Shown: positions 21,250 to 32,574, numbered from the stretch's first letter. The stretch: DNA of 64,000 nucleotides from Massospora cicadina (GCA_022478985.1 JAKSZP010017397.1:1-64000); one strand, 5' to 3'. Notes: generated by a model from the sequence alone, not told the origin. Numbers and translations are program-made.

Positions 21250-22985
21250 AGCTAATATAATTTTATAATTTCTATTTTTATTTTTTTCCTCAGTACTGGG
21301 ATGATTCCGCCTATGTCACCTCTTGGGGGAGGGAGGATGAATCGCAGTAGGAATGAACAGCCCATTAAGATTGATATGAATTGTACGCTAGCAAGGGCGA
21401 GACCTACACAAAACCACGTTCTTTGAGCAGATGCTGAGCCCTGAGAGAAAGCAACCAGGGGAAGGGAAATTGAGATGTCAGATAAGCCAATTGCAAAACC
21501 CCGGAGTGGGGAGGAAAGCAACAGTATAAGAAGAGGCAACTGGCAAATAATCCTGAGTAATCCCAATATTATACCGGAGCCAGAAGATTGGTTCTGAGCG
21601 CCTGATGACGAGCTTCATCTAGAAACATCGGACATATGGGCTAGCAATGAAGATAGGATGCTTGATGGGGGTTGCCAAATCATGCCCCCTATCAATGCCA
21701 TCAGTGGAAGATACTGATGGGAAGCTCAGGAGAAGAGATAGTTGTTCAGGGAGCAGATTGCATCCTGCAAGCGATGACTATGGGCTTCTCAGAAGCTAAA
21801 GCTGAATGAAAGGTGGAACCCAGGTGAGGCTGGAAGCTTCATGGACCAACTTCAAAGAACTTGGCCAGCAAAGCGAAGAGCATAAGTAGAGGTATCTTAA
21901 TCCTGGATGTTATCAAGATCAGAGGGATTCAGTGCTAGGGGACAAAGCCTCGGTGACTTGGGCCCAGAGTTCAGCGTAGGGGAGCTCAAAGTGAATACTG
22001 TTACCGATGGTGAGCTTGGAGACCAGAACAGCGGGTTTGTAATATTGACCAAGTTGGAAGAGGAACTCAGGAAGCAGGTCCAACCCAAAAAGAAATGAGT
22101 GATCAAGAGCAACCAGCATAATCTCTGGAGCATCTATGATGATGGCTGGAGCATTAGCAAAAAGAGCTAATTCCAGATGAGTTTTGAAATCCAACTCTGG
22201 AATCAATGACAGAGGAAGAATTGGCTGAGAGTTGTTTAAAACAATAGCCAGCCTGGTTTTGGAAGGATAAGTTACCATTTCTGGTAATTAAATAGAAGGA
22301 CTAGCCGCTGGCATCAGACTATGCATATGAGTCCTGGAAGGACCATATAAGAGGCTCCGCCAAGCATCCTGACTCATCTTCTGGAAGAGACGGAGGTCTT
22401 GATCAGACAAACTATTCAGAAGCTGCTGGTATTACAACTCGGAATTTGAAATATGATCTGGATGAGAGGAGAGATGTCAGACTTATATATAAGTTGACAT
22501 TATGCACTCAATAATCCATTAGGCTTCAATTTCGGAGAAATTAATCTCAAAGTTAATGAGATAAGCTCTGCAAGGGAAGAATTAGAAATGACTTGAGCCA
22601 AGAGGTTATGAAAGAAATAACAAGGGCGAATAGAAATAAGTATTCTTAATTGTGCTGCAAATTGAACATTGATGGCAAGAGTCTCCTATCTAGGTTGAGG
22701 AGAAAATCAGGAAATTAAGGATGCTGGACCAAGAATCCTGAATATGGCAGTGGGTCATATACCTTGATGGGGAAAACTGGATCCTGGGACTAATATCGTC
22801 ATGAGTAAATTGATCAGCATGTAATGACAGTAGATCGTGGAGACCACACTCAGAGAAGGTGGTAACGAGGAGGAAGAGGAAGAAAGCCATATGCTGAAGG
22901 TCATCCTGAGCAGCGTTGAGTATTGATGAGTACTCCGCTTGAACCAATGAAGTATTTGACTAGGTGTCCAAAGTGGTGTTCTCAT
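21250..22985 (-). pseudogene. Unclassified antisense coding-like region between pol and 3' LTR
   Basis: About 1.7 kb between the end of integrase and the 3' LTR. The minus strand carries the longer frames, at 22690-22947, 21919-22278 (119 codons) and 21252-21566 (104 codons). The last has strongly hydrophobic segments near its start. The frames are offset and separated by stops, so this would be a decayed gene if it is one. I recognise no domain. Antisense ORFs at this position are known in some Ty3/Gypsy lineages of plants. A captured host fragment or chance frames are the alternatives. Confidence 0.35.
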
Positions 22986-23015
22986 GCCCCAGTCCTTTTC
23001 TTGCTGGAAATCTAG

Positions 23016-23030
23016 GCAAGAGGGGGGATG
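23016..23030 (+). promoter_or_regulatory. Polypurine tract of the A-family element
   Basis: GCAAGAGGGGGGATG lies directly before the 3' LTR start at 23031. Confidence 0.8.
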
Positions 23031-24178
23031 TGTTGGGAATTTTGCCCATATTCCCAGCCTGCTAGGTTACCTGGTATCGCTAGGGGAAAATTCCCTAAGG
23101 AGAAGTGAATTGGAAATCAGTTGGCCCAAGTTTTGGAGTAACTACATTCAGGGGATTTTTAGATATTCACCTGGTTGTATCCATCGGGGATTGATCCAGA
23201 TGAATACTCAAGATCTCATTGGGCGGAGCTGCAGATGAAATAGGGGCATCTGATAGTAATTAACTATCAGGTGTACCAATTAGGATCAGTCAGAATTCAT
23301 CACCGACTGATTAGGAATGAGAAGCAAGTTGTGAGGCGAGTGATGCCGCCTGCAACTAATGAATTAATGGTTTGGTGAGTGACCTGCCTTAATGGGTAAT
23401 AAGTCCCATTACATAAGCAGGTCGCTAGCCAATTATGGTTGGTTCACTTGGATTTAGAGGAAAACGTTAGGGACACGTTTTCTGTCTCTTTCTGTTTTAG
23501 GTCTTGAGAATGTCCAATGATAGAATCCTAGCCAGGATGGGGAAGACCATCTCTGATAAGATGAGGATTGGTGATTCAATGGCAATGGCTGCTGTTTTAT
23601 TGAAGAGGTGTCAACTGAGGGTTAGACAGCCGAATTCCCCACTATATATATTCCCTAGGATTCACTATAATAAAAAACAGAATAATTAGAGTTAGATAAT
23701 AAGAGTTATTTAGTTCTAAGTTATATATTTGGTATATAGTTAAACTATCATCAGCTTCCATTGTTCTGTTCTGTCTCAAGGATATTATTGCAGAGGGCAA
23801 TAAATGGAAGACTCTTAGAGAAAAGAGTAAAGATCCTAGCGGGTATCTAGAGAAGAAGGAGTCACAATTGGGAATAGCTGCTGACTGTGTGTTGGATAGA
23901 AGAGACTATTAACGGGGTATCTCAGTGAAGATTGGGTGGACAAGAGCATAGGGAACGAATCCCTACCAGTTTGACATCACGAGTATTTAATTGGGAATAC
24001 TGGCTGAGAGTTGGGCTGAAATATAATTTATACTCAACTACGTAAATAGTCTACATAATATTGTCAATTTTTAATTCATTTCACTATACAATGTGACAAA
24101 GTGCATGAGGAAACCAAATTTATGCAGTAAAAAGGTTAATGGGTTGCTTGCTGATAACAGCCAAAGTAAATTTTTACA
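23031..24178 (+). repeat. 3' LTR of family-A element
   Basis: 1148 bp, begins TGTTGGGAATTTTGCCC and ends TTTTTACA. It is preceded by a polypurine tract, so it is a 3' LTR. It is the same length as 83-1230 and visibly closer to it than to 13602-14733. A TATATATA box lies near 23642-23651. The flank at 24179 reads AAGTG on the minus strand, matching GGGTG at 1231-1235 except for two G-to-A changes. Confidence 0.92.
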
Positions 24179-25327
24179 CACTTACTGCCACTGATGAGGC
24201 ATCTCAGGCTACTATGAAGGGGCAGGAGGTATCAGCATGCCGCGGGAAGGGGGCTGTGAGAAAAACCTCCTTGATAGCCTCAAAGGCCTGCTGGCACTTG
24301 AGGGACCATTTGAAGTGGCATTTTTCTCCGGTGAGGGGGTGCAGGGGTGCTGCCAGTTGGACAAGAGTGGGGAAAATTTATTTTAAAAAGGTAACGGTTC
24401 CAAGAAAGCTGCAAAGTTGTTTTTGTGTGGTTGGGGTAGGCCAAGGATGAATAGCCTCCAGCTTGCAAGGGGGACGGCATATCCATACTTCAGAACAAGA
24501 TTCCCAGGAAGGTAACCCCGTCCTTGAAGAATTCACACTTGGAGGGTTTCATGAAAAGCCCTGCATTGTGGAGGGCTGCCACCACCGCATCTAGATCCCT
24601 GGCATGTTGCTCTGGGGTGGGGGAATGGGCCAAAATGTCATTGATATAGACCACAGCACATTAGAAGCGCAAGTCCCCCAGCACGTCATCAATGAGCCGC
24701 TGGAAAGTGGTTGGGCATTCTTCAGGCCAAAAGGCATCACCCTGAACTGGAAAAGACCCCAGAGTGTGGATGGCTGTAAATCACTTCTGTCCCCTTGCCA
24801 CCCTTAACTGATTAAAGGCGTTTACCAAGTTAAACTTTGAGAAGATGTGGGACTTGGCAATGGCTTGGGCAATGCTTTGCTCTAAGAATAAGGTTATGGG
24901 TTGGGGATGGTAATGTTGTTGAGGTGGCCATAGTTGACACTGGGCGCAGGGATCCATCTGCTTTCCTAGCGAAAACTATGGGGGAGGCGACAGGGGAGGA
25001 CTTCTTGATGAGCCACCCTTTCTCTAGCATCTCGTCCAGCCAAATGCCCAAAGCCCTATCCTCTTCCTCTTTATAGGGGTAGATGGGGCAGTTGATTTTA
25101 ACTATATTAACTATCATCTGGAATTTCAAATAATATTTAGAGTGTGAGGGGAGCTTGGATGCCAGAGACATGTCAAAGATGGCCTTATACGGGGCTAGGA
25201 AGGAGGGGAAGTCCAAAGGGAGATCGGCTAGGGTGGGGTCAGGTGGGGAGATGGAGCCAAGAGATGTGCCCTGGGGAAGGGTCTTTAGCAAGGGAAACTC
25301 TCCACTCAACTTGAGGTTTGTGAACAA
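24179..25327 (-). pseudogene. Chromovirus D, left half of pol: RT and start of RNase H
   Basis: Minus strand. RT begins near 25330, with LPLDFPSFLAPYKAIFD, then LDEMLEKGWLIKKS and ASPIVFARKADGSLRPV at 25000-25100. The active site at 24637-24648 reads YIND instead of Y-x-D-D, so the first catalytic Asp has become Asn. RNase H starts near 24290 with FEAIKEVFLTAPF and breaks off at DASSVAVS exactly at 24179. The next residues of that domain (GAMLLQEH) are at 1232 on the plus strand. Frameshifts and stops are present. Confidence 0.87.
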
Positions 25328-25369
25328 TAAGGAGTTATTTGCAAGATTAATGGGAAATTGTTGGCGGTG

Positions 25370-25792
25370 CTACCAGCCCACCCCCAAAATTACAGTGTAG
25401 AGCAAATTCTGTACGTCTGAGAAGTGGTTGCTAAACCCAAAGTCATGAACTGAGAAGTGTAATGGGCGTCGGATGCAGTAGGACTTCATGGACTCTGATG
25501 AGGCACCCAGAATGTATGAAGCTTCCTCCATTGTCAGGTCTAAGGACTGTCCCACATCAAGGTCAATAAAGTTGCTCACCGCTCCAGTGTCAAGGAGGGC
25601 TTGCACTGTGATTTCCCCTAACCCAGAGGGAAAGGAAATGGGGAACAGGGAGAGCGCTTGATCCTCTTTATTGGGATGAGCAAGAGAGAGGGCAGCCGAG
25701 GAGGGGCATGACCCATCATCAATAGAGACTGGCCCAGAGGCACAAGGGTGGAGTGTAACTGGTGAGGGGTCTTCGCTACCTTGTTGTCCCAA
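25370..25792 (-). pseudogene. Chromovirus D protease
   Basis: An open minus-strand piece with a textbook retropepsin motif, LLDTGAVSNFID. DTGA is at 25580-25591. It ends with a VILGVGW block. It lies between gag (25800-26530) and RT (25327 down), as expected for this element type. The catalytic Asp and Gly are kept, although the flanking polyprotein is frameshifted. Confidence 0.8.
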
Positions 25793-25799
25793 ATGGGTA

Positions 25800-26640
25800 G
25801 GTGAGGGTTAATGCGTACGCCTGATACACTCTCTTCAGGGGAGAGGCGGGGTCACCCAGGGGAACAATAACGCCAAACCAAGAAGACTCTGAGCGCTGGG
25901 GACCCAACGACCCAGCCTCTTGATCTGTGCTGGGGGCAGGAGGGGCTATAGGCAGGGGTTCCCCGGGGGAGGTACCTGAGATGGCCACTGTGGGATATGG
26001 CAAAGGGCGGAAAGTCCAGGGGGACGCTTCCCTTGGCCGTGACCACTGGCAGGGGGAGGTGTGGTACGGGGTACCTTGGGAGCTGAAACAGCACACGTGG
26101 GGTTGTGAAAGGGCCTGGCCCCAATTGCACGGGCCACAGAGAATGCAACTTCTAAGGATCCAGTTAGAGGGTCCCAAACTGTGTGGGCAGCTGCGGTGGG
26201 GTCCAAGGCATCTAAGAAAGGAGATGGCAATTTTGGCAGGGATGGGTACAGTAGGAGCCAGGACCATGAAGGCCTCAATAAGGGAGGGTAAGTCCATGGC
26301 TGTCTGTTCCAAGGTAAACAGACGGAGAAGGCGCGCTGGTCTTGACTCAGGGGCCTGGACCGCCAAAGTGACCAGTGCCAGCAAGGGGTGGGTTTGCCAG
26401 ACTTGGCAGCAGAGTGGAGCACTCCCTTGACCCAACAACGGGCGTCCCCATCCAGGGCGTTGAGGAGAGACATTCTCTGCTGTGCATCAGAGGGTAGCGG
26501 GGCTTTCCCACAATTGGCAGTAAAGAGCACCTGGAGTTCTTTCAGAACGCCCAGGATTTAACAAGACACCTCATCAGAAGGGACAAGGGGGACTCCCATC
26601 CCTATCACGTTAACTGATAAAGTGACACTCATCAACGGAG
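25800..26640 (-). pseudogene. Chromovirus D gag remnant
   Basis: Two overlapping minus-strand frames, 25776-26438 and 25946-26530, share the gag segment through frameshifts. Typical gag pieces include LLNALDGDARCWVKGVLHSAA near 26390-26450 and a Pro/Ser-rich tail. No intact zinc knuckle is apparent. The position fits, directly after the 5' LTR and before the protease. Confidence 0.65.
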
Positions 26641-26823
26641 CTCAGTGGGGTGGGGACCAATTTAGCAGAGCCTGTCAGCAGGCCTGGATGAATGAGGCCA
26701 CTGACCAGCAGGAGAAAGCCAAGTCACAGAGGGAGAGCACGTTTAGAGTGAGAGCGTAGGCTAACGCTTCGCCAGTGCCAGAAAGGAGGGCGGAGAAGGC
26801 CAAGATTAGTGGTCAGTTCATTA

Positions 26824-28464
26824 TGTCATGGATTCAGCTAATAAGAGCTAGACTGGGCTCCCAGTAGGGGTGCACAAGCACCCAGTGGCGGGCCCAAAAT
26901 GCCATAGGCATAGCGGTCCAAGCGACTAGTAAGAGTGGAGTTCTATTGGGGATGTGAGGAAAGTAAAAGTTCATTAATGTACTGAAGGCCCCCAAGGCAA
27001 ACCAGGTGGTTGCAATAGGGGCAACTGTGAGTCTTTTGGGGGCAACCCCCAAGGGCGGGAGAAGCAGGGAGGATGATGATTCCTCCAGGGTTCACATTTG
27101 CTGGTCTTCAGATTTGAATAGGGGGACTTGCACACCAGAGAGGGATGGCATAGGGGCCACCGCATGGTTGGAAGTGAGAGCGGAGGTAGAATGTGACCCA
27201 TGAGGGGGGTTGGGACCAAGCTTCTCTGGATGGGGTGCTCCAGGTCCCACAGGTGGGCTGAGACATTGGTGGCTGAGGTGATTGTGGATCATGAGTCCAC
27301 GAGAAGCGGGGTGGGGCCGCTCAGGTGCTGCTCTAACCGGGGAGCAGTTTTTTAGAACATGGCAACTGAATGGATGGGAGAGTTCTCATTAAACGGATGT
27401 GTGGTAACAAATGAAACAGCAGGTTCATTGTTGGGGCAAGGCGGATTATCACGTTTATGATCCGCTGCCATGTGGCGGGGTCAAGTGACCAGATGATCAA
27501 GTTGGCAAACATCAGCATGACACCTGGGTGGTGGCGCGCTTCATTGGATAAATTGGTGGAACTTTTAGAAAAATAGTAGGGCGGATTGAGGCCATGGCAA
27601 GCTGAATGGGAATTTAAATTTTTATTAAGCGTAAAGTGCAGAAGATAAGAGAATGATACAACAACTGCCCCAGGCAGGGCAGTTGCCTTAAGTACTGAGT
27701 AAAATGCATGGGGAAGGTCTTTTTTGGGGTTGGGAATTTGGGGTTTGGCAATGGGATTTGGTTGGCTGGCTCAGAGGGGGGTAGGGTGATGCTTCAGATT
27801 TTTGCATAAATCAAGAAAACTTTTGTAAACTTTTTGCATTCCTGGGGCTAAACTAAGTCAATACTACCAATCCAGGTCCTGGTCATCCGAGTCAGCCTGT
27901 TTGCATGGTTTGGATGTTCCATATTTGTCTCAGGAGTCAGGGTCCCTTGGATTGAATTGTTTGCAACTCAGACCAAACTCTCAATTAGACTAATCGTGCA
28001 ATCCAAACTTCCTGGATACGTTTTGGAGCATTGGGGCAATTGGTCTGAGTTGTTTGGCACCTTGTTTGATATGAGTCATACCCTGATCTGATTTATGTTG
28101 CTGGACAGTCTGGACTGGCTCCCCTGACTGGAATTTTCAGGCCGGGCTCCAATGTTGGAAAATGCTGTTTCCCCAAAATTATGACATAGTTTGCCTGGGG
28201 AGTGGGGGGTCCCAGGGGCCTGTCCATGCCCTCTGGTGTGTGCAATCTCCCCGCAGACTAATTTTATAAACTTACCAAGGTGAGGAGGGGGAAGAGGTGA
28301 GAATGGGGTATCCTTGGGGGGAAGGGAGTCACCCAGCGCTCATCTATCACATGGGCTAGGTCGCTCAGCTGTGACAGAGGGTCCACTGGAGCCTTGTGAC
28401 CCCTTTTGTCTGGAAGGGGTGTTGATCCCTATCCAGTTGCATGGGCTGGTCCCCAGGACTTACA
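26824..28464 (-). repeat. 5' LTR of chromovirus D
   Basis: 1641 bp on the minus strand, starting TGTAAGTCCTGGGGACC at 28464 and ending ATCCATGACA at 26824. It pairs with 3202-4844 (1643 bp). The outer flank 28465-28469 is TGGAG, the complement of CTCCA at 4845-4849. A decayed frame here (26834-27052) repeats the FWARHWVLVHPYWE motif seen in the partner LTR. Confidence 0.93.
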
Positions 28465-28469
28465 TGGAG
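28465..28469. repeat. TSD of chromovirus D, copy 2 (TGGAG)
   Basis: Reverse complement of the CTCCA at 4845-4849. Confidence 0.9.
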
Positions 28470-28635
28470 GTCCCCTCAGTATCATATACCCACTCCTACT
28501 ATAAATATCAAATCCTTTTAACTCAATAATTAGTCTAATTACCCCATGTTTTTGTTACCATTAACCTCTCTACTAGATTTACAGCTTCAGTACCCATTTC
28601 AAAACTAGCTTGTGGTTAGAACTGATAAGCTGATA
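28470..28635 (+). repeat. Element F 5' LTR, last part
   Basis: Matches the end of the F 3' LTR (about 40440-40601): TATAAATATCAAAT, CTCAATA, TTTACCCCAT-like and GAACTGATAAGC blocks. It includes a TATAAATA promoter-like box at about 28500-28507. It ends at 28635, just before a PBS-like motif. Confidence 0.87.
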
Positions 28636-28639
28636 TAAG

Positions 28640-28657
28640 TGGTGCTTACTACTGGGG
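28640..28657 (+). promoter_or_regulatory. Primer binding site of element F
   Basis: TGGTGCTTACTACTGGGG, four bases after the LTR end. It differs by two bases from the A- and J-family motif TGGTGCTCACTACAGGGG. Confidence 0.65.
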
Positions 28658-28693
28658 CCTATGATATTTTAGTGAAAACATCTATCACAAAAA

Positions 28694-29465
28694 ATGGAGA
28701 GTAATAGCAACCAAGAAGGCCAATTTTCTGACCAGTTGAGAATGAGTAACTCAATTTATCAATACATCTCAGTATAAATAACTTCTCTACAGCCTGAAAG
28801 CTTAGAATTTTGGGACACCTTCCAATTCACCTTACCATCTGGTGATCAAGATTAGTAACAACTTAATATGAGAAGATCAACAGGTTTAGTCAGCAACTGT
28901 TGAATAGCATCTGCTCTACGGGTGGCTGCTTTAGTGTATAGAACCATCTCTATGCCTTCCACGATGCAAGATTTACTTATCTTGGCTCTACTACCTTCAG
29001 GTGAATTGGGTTTAGGCACTGGATGCTATCTCTGAAGCTTCATACATTCATCTGTACACCACATCCTAAAAATAGTTGGCCTAAATTACCATGAGTAACT
29101 CAACAATTAGAGCTCACACAAACCCTGCGCTCATATATCATTGATTTCTATAATGCCTCCTCCTTTGTTCATGATAACTAGAAAAAATTGTCATAAATGA
29201 AGACTGATTAATGAGGCTTGCAACCAACCTGCTATGTTGGATAGTAGAATATTGGGTTACCTTGAGGTTCAGCTTCATCAAATTGTACAGCTCCTTGAAA
29301 CCACCTGGAGCCCACACCTCAATCAAATTGAGGTCTTAATTAAGTTGCTCCAGCAACATTACCAAGAGTTAGCCTCCCAAGATAGCAACCTGGGACTGAA
29401 GAGCCTGAAAGGTCAAGAGGGCCAGTGGGACTGGAAGGGCCCAGAGGGCTAGAAGGGCCCAAAGG
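28694..29465 (+). pseudogene. Element F leader and start of gag, with collagen-like repeat
   Basis: Decayed start of gag. The last 40 bases before the inserted solo LTR encode Gly-X-Y triplets, GPVGLEGPRGLEGPKG, at about 29418-29467. The repeat runs straight into the TSD of the inserted LTR. A similar Gly-X-Y stretch occurs at 57500-57560 in another gag relic. Confidence 0.6.
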
Positions 29466-30764
29466 TCTAAGTCTGGGGGAGCGCCCCCTGTGATTGGACT
29501 GGGTGGTATTCCCTTTCCCTTCCAAGAAGGGTCCAAATAGGCCAGAAGCCTCCCTCATCACCCAGGGCGACCCCATCCATGTTATGGATGAGAGGTGTGT
29601 TACAGCTTTCCCTCTAAAGGTTCTGCTGCCCATCCCTGTGTTAACAACTGAAGAATTGCTATGAAGGATCAAAAAAAATCCATGTCAAGGTCTTGGCTAA
29701 TAAAAACAGCATGGGATGGATGTGATGACTTCATCCCCTACGCCAATTTTTTAAATTGTGAAATCAGTTAAAAACAGTAAACCTTCTCCTGCGGCTTCAA
29801 ACCCTCAATCCGCTGAACCCCATAAGTCTGAACAGGTGCCAGAGCAATCAGGTGCAGGCAAGTTGGGCATACTGAACCTGTTCACAACCACTTGGGACTG
29901 TCCCTATGTGGGATGGCCCTGGGAGGCTCCCATTACTTGTTGAGCAAGAAGTTGCCACTCAAATTGGCGTAATTGTGACAATGCTATAATTCAGGCATCC
30001 GAGGACAAACTGATGGTGACTCAGCCTGCCACTGTCACCTTTGGAGTTAGCTATAATTGGATAACCCCCCGCTTGAAGTTCTGCCATCTTAGGTCAGACA
30101 CTTAAGTTCCCATTCCATGCAGAATATTTTATTTTCCAAATTGACTGAACATTTAAGCAATTGTCCCATACAGGTTGGATCGATGTTTGATTTCCCTTTG
30201 AAATTTTAATAAAATTCCCTATTCCTGAATATATATTTCTTATTATGAATTGATCTCTCCAGATATCCTGTGACACTCGCTAATCTTAAAATTATAGGGC
30301 ATTCTACAACTGAGCCATTGTAGCCTTTTTGGTGACTTTAGTGCCCTCCGCCACTAACTGGGTTTACCACGTTCAAGACCTCTTAAAAAATTATCCCCTC
30401 ACCAAAGAAATCTACCACCAGAATCTCAGCATTTTGCGTTCAAAATTATCCCCTCTCTGGGTGCATTTCCACACTCTTGCTGATGACTCTATTTCAATCC
30501 CCCATGAGGAACCCAAACCTGACGTCCCAATCTAACTTTCTCCACAGCTGAGCCTGTGGGCTCTGGAGCTGCGACAGCCTGGTTTTTTGCCAAGTTTCTT
30601 TTCACTCTTATGTCATGACGGTGCTCATTATTCACCTAACTCCTAGCCCATCTTTACGTCGTCCAAGCAGCAGTGCCTCTGGCATTCTGGCTTGCCTTCT
30701 GGGTCTCTCGCATACCAACTGGCAGGCTGGTCTAAACTTCATCTGCCATTTTACTGACAAAAGG
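29461..30764 (+). repeat. D-like solo LTR in element F, with AAAGG duplication
   Basis: A 1294-bp unit (29466-30759) begins TCTAAGTCTGGGGG, the counterpart of the D LTR start TGTAAGTCC, and ends TTACTGACA. It is flanked by AAAGG at 29461-29465 and 30760-30764. It resembles the solo LTR at 41401-42769. Frames 30329-30535 and 30615-30836 are fragments of the LTR-internal frame, not host genes. Confidence 0.88.
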
Positions 30765-31912
30765 TCCCTTCAGACCCCAAGAACCATTAGTTCTTTGTTA
30801 CCCACTCCTGACAATCCTAATGACTCCTGGAAATGAGACTTCCTGACAGCGCCTGAAGCCTTATGAGATCAAATAAGAAATGAAGCTCAAGAATGCAATC
30901 TCTGCTTAGATGGGGTTCCCTTTATCTTAAAGTTTTGATCAATGCTTTGTTGGACAAAAAGGATAACTTCTCAACATCTGCCAAGATCACCAATAGTCAC
31001 ATCTCACAGCTCAAGCAAACCTGTTGAGGTTTTTACAACTCGTTTAAAGTAATTGTTAAATCAAGATGTTCCTTCAATGTACCAAGATTAAGCTCTGAAG
31101 GATCAAGTTGCCCTTAATGCCTTTGTCACCTCTCTAAACCACATATGTATGAAGTTCAGGAGGATCTAGAAGTATTAAAACAATGATGGACCAACAGAAC
31201 ACTTTCAACTATGTGAAAACCAAGATTACTGAATCTACTCTGGTCCCTGCCATCAATACTCTTTCCAATCCTAAGTTAACTAATTTTAAGCCTAGTTTCA
31301 AGGAGAGATTTAGCCCAGAGCAGGAAAGTATTGGCACATTTCTGTACGCTTATGGGAGCGCAATGGAGGAGCACACTGACCTCCAGAAGTGAAGCACATC
31401 AACTCCTATCTGCTAGAATGTCCCATGAAATTATGACTTCCCATTTAGAGGAATTTCATACTTTGGTACAAGTCCATATCACCCTAACCCAGGAGTTTGG
31501 AAGCAACCAGACTTTTGCCAATCAAAAACAGGCATTTTTGGCTATTTATCTGAACAAAGAAGAAAGTCCTTTGGAGTTTGCCAGCCAATTCCATGCCCAA
31601 TCACAACCATTGGTTACCACTAACCATATTATGCTGGATATAGCTATAGATGCGGTAATCTCCGCGTTGGGATCTTATCCTAAGGTCCAAATGCATATGA
31701 TTAGAGGGAAGAAAAACTTCACCTGTTACCAGAAACTTAATGAAGCTCCTAACGAGATCTCTGCATCTACTTTTAGTTCCATATTCTCTGCTTCTACCCA
31801 TCTTAAACATCACCAAGTTCATGTTGTTGAGAACCAAAAGAAGCTTAAACCTCAATGCAATTAATGCAATGGCTTCTGTTGAGCGCCAAGACTTATTGAA
31901 AGAAAATTACTG
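30765..31912 (+). pseudogene. Element F gag (capsid region)
   Basis: Gag continues after the solo LTR. The best-kept pieces are 31183-31392 and 31331-31864, in two frames. They include LEEFHTLVQVHITLTQEFGS, KQAFLAIYLNKEESPLEFAS and ALGSYPKVQMHM, which follow the capsid pattern of the A and J gags. A CN-stop-CNGFC remnant near 31855-31880 may be a broken zinc knuckle. Stops and a frameshift are present. Confidence 0.78.
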
Positions 31913-32139
31913 AGGAGTTAGGATAAAGGAAGTTAGCATGAAGGACAAAGCGCTACATGATGAACTCCCTGTACCGCCTTAAGAACATTTTTTGACCTCT
32001 AATCAGTCTGATGTTGTGACATAAGATGAAGTAGTACCCGTTGATATTAAGAACCTAATACTGCTTACTCTTCTTCTGATGACTCTCCTTTGTTTCTCAC
32101 TATGCCCCTAATTTTGGGAGTTTAGTCACATGAGGCACA

Positions 32140-32574
32140 GTTAAGTTTTTAAGGTTCCTGTCCATTCCAATGTCAACTGTGGTTCCAATGTCAATGTCAT
32201 TTTGTCCAAGTTGATTAAATGCATCAAGATTTATCCTTACTTGCCTCGCTACATGGAATATGGCACAGCTGGACTGCAATATACTCATTTGATTGGGCTT
32301 AAACTTACTACCCATTTGCTTTGACAAATTGTCATTTAAACCTCGGCCAATGCATTAGAAAACCCTATTTACAATCTCCTGTTTAAAGCCCAGTTTCTAT
32401 GTGACTATTCTTCTGTCATGCAACGTGACAAAGGATACTTATCAAATTTATAACATGGGACTCCATTGGTTTTTGAGACCTCTTATGATACCAAAATGGA
32501 GGTCAAAGCTCAGGCCTGCCTGTTAGAAAGTGAAAGTCGGATTGACAGGTTTTAATATCAAGTAATTGGCCCCC
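32140..32574 (+). pseudogene. Element F protease remnant
   Basis: Near 32165-32300 one frame reads VNCGSNVNVILSKLIK, then MEYGTAGLQYTHL. This fits the protease layout of elements A and J (D-T-G-A-P-V-N-I-V, then a YGTAGL/YETTGA block), but the catalytic Asp is lost. Element H interrupts it at 32575. Confidence 0.55.

Noticed and set aside
13602..24178. Simple single insertion of an A-family element
   Set aside because: The flanks belong to two different elements and no TSD exists, while the 3' LTR matches another LTR (83-1230) better than its own partner.
25927..26430. 167-codon plus-strand frame
   Set aside because: It is the complement of the chromovirus D gag on the minus strand; GC-rich antisense shadow.
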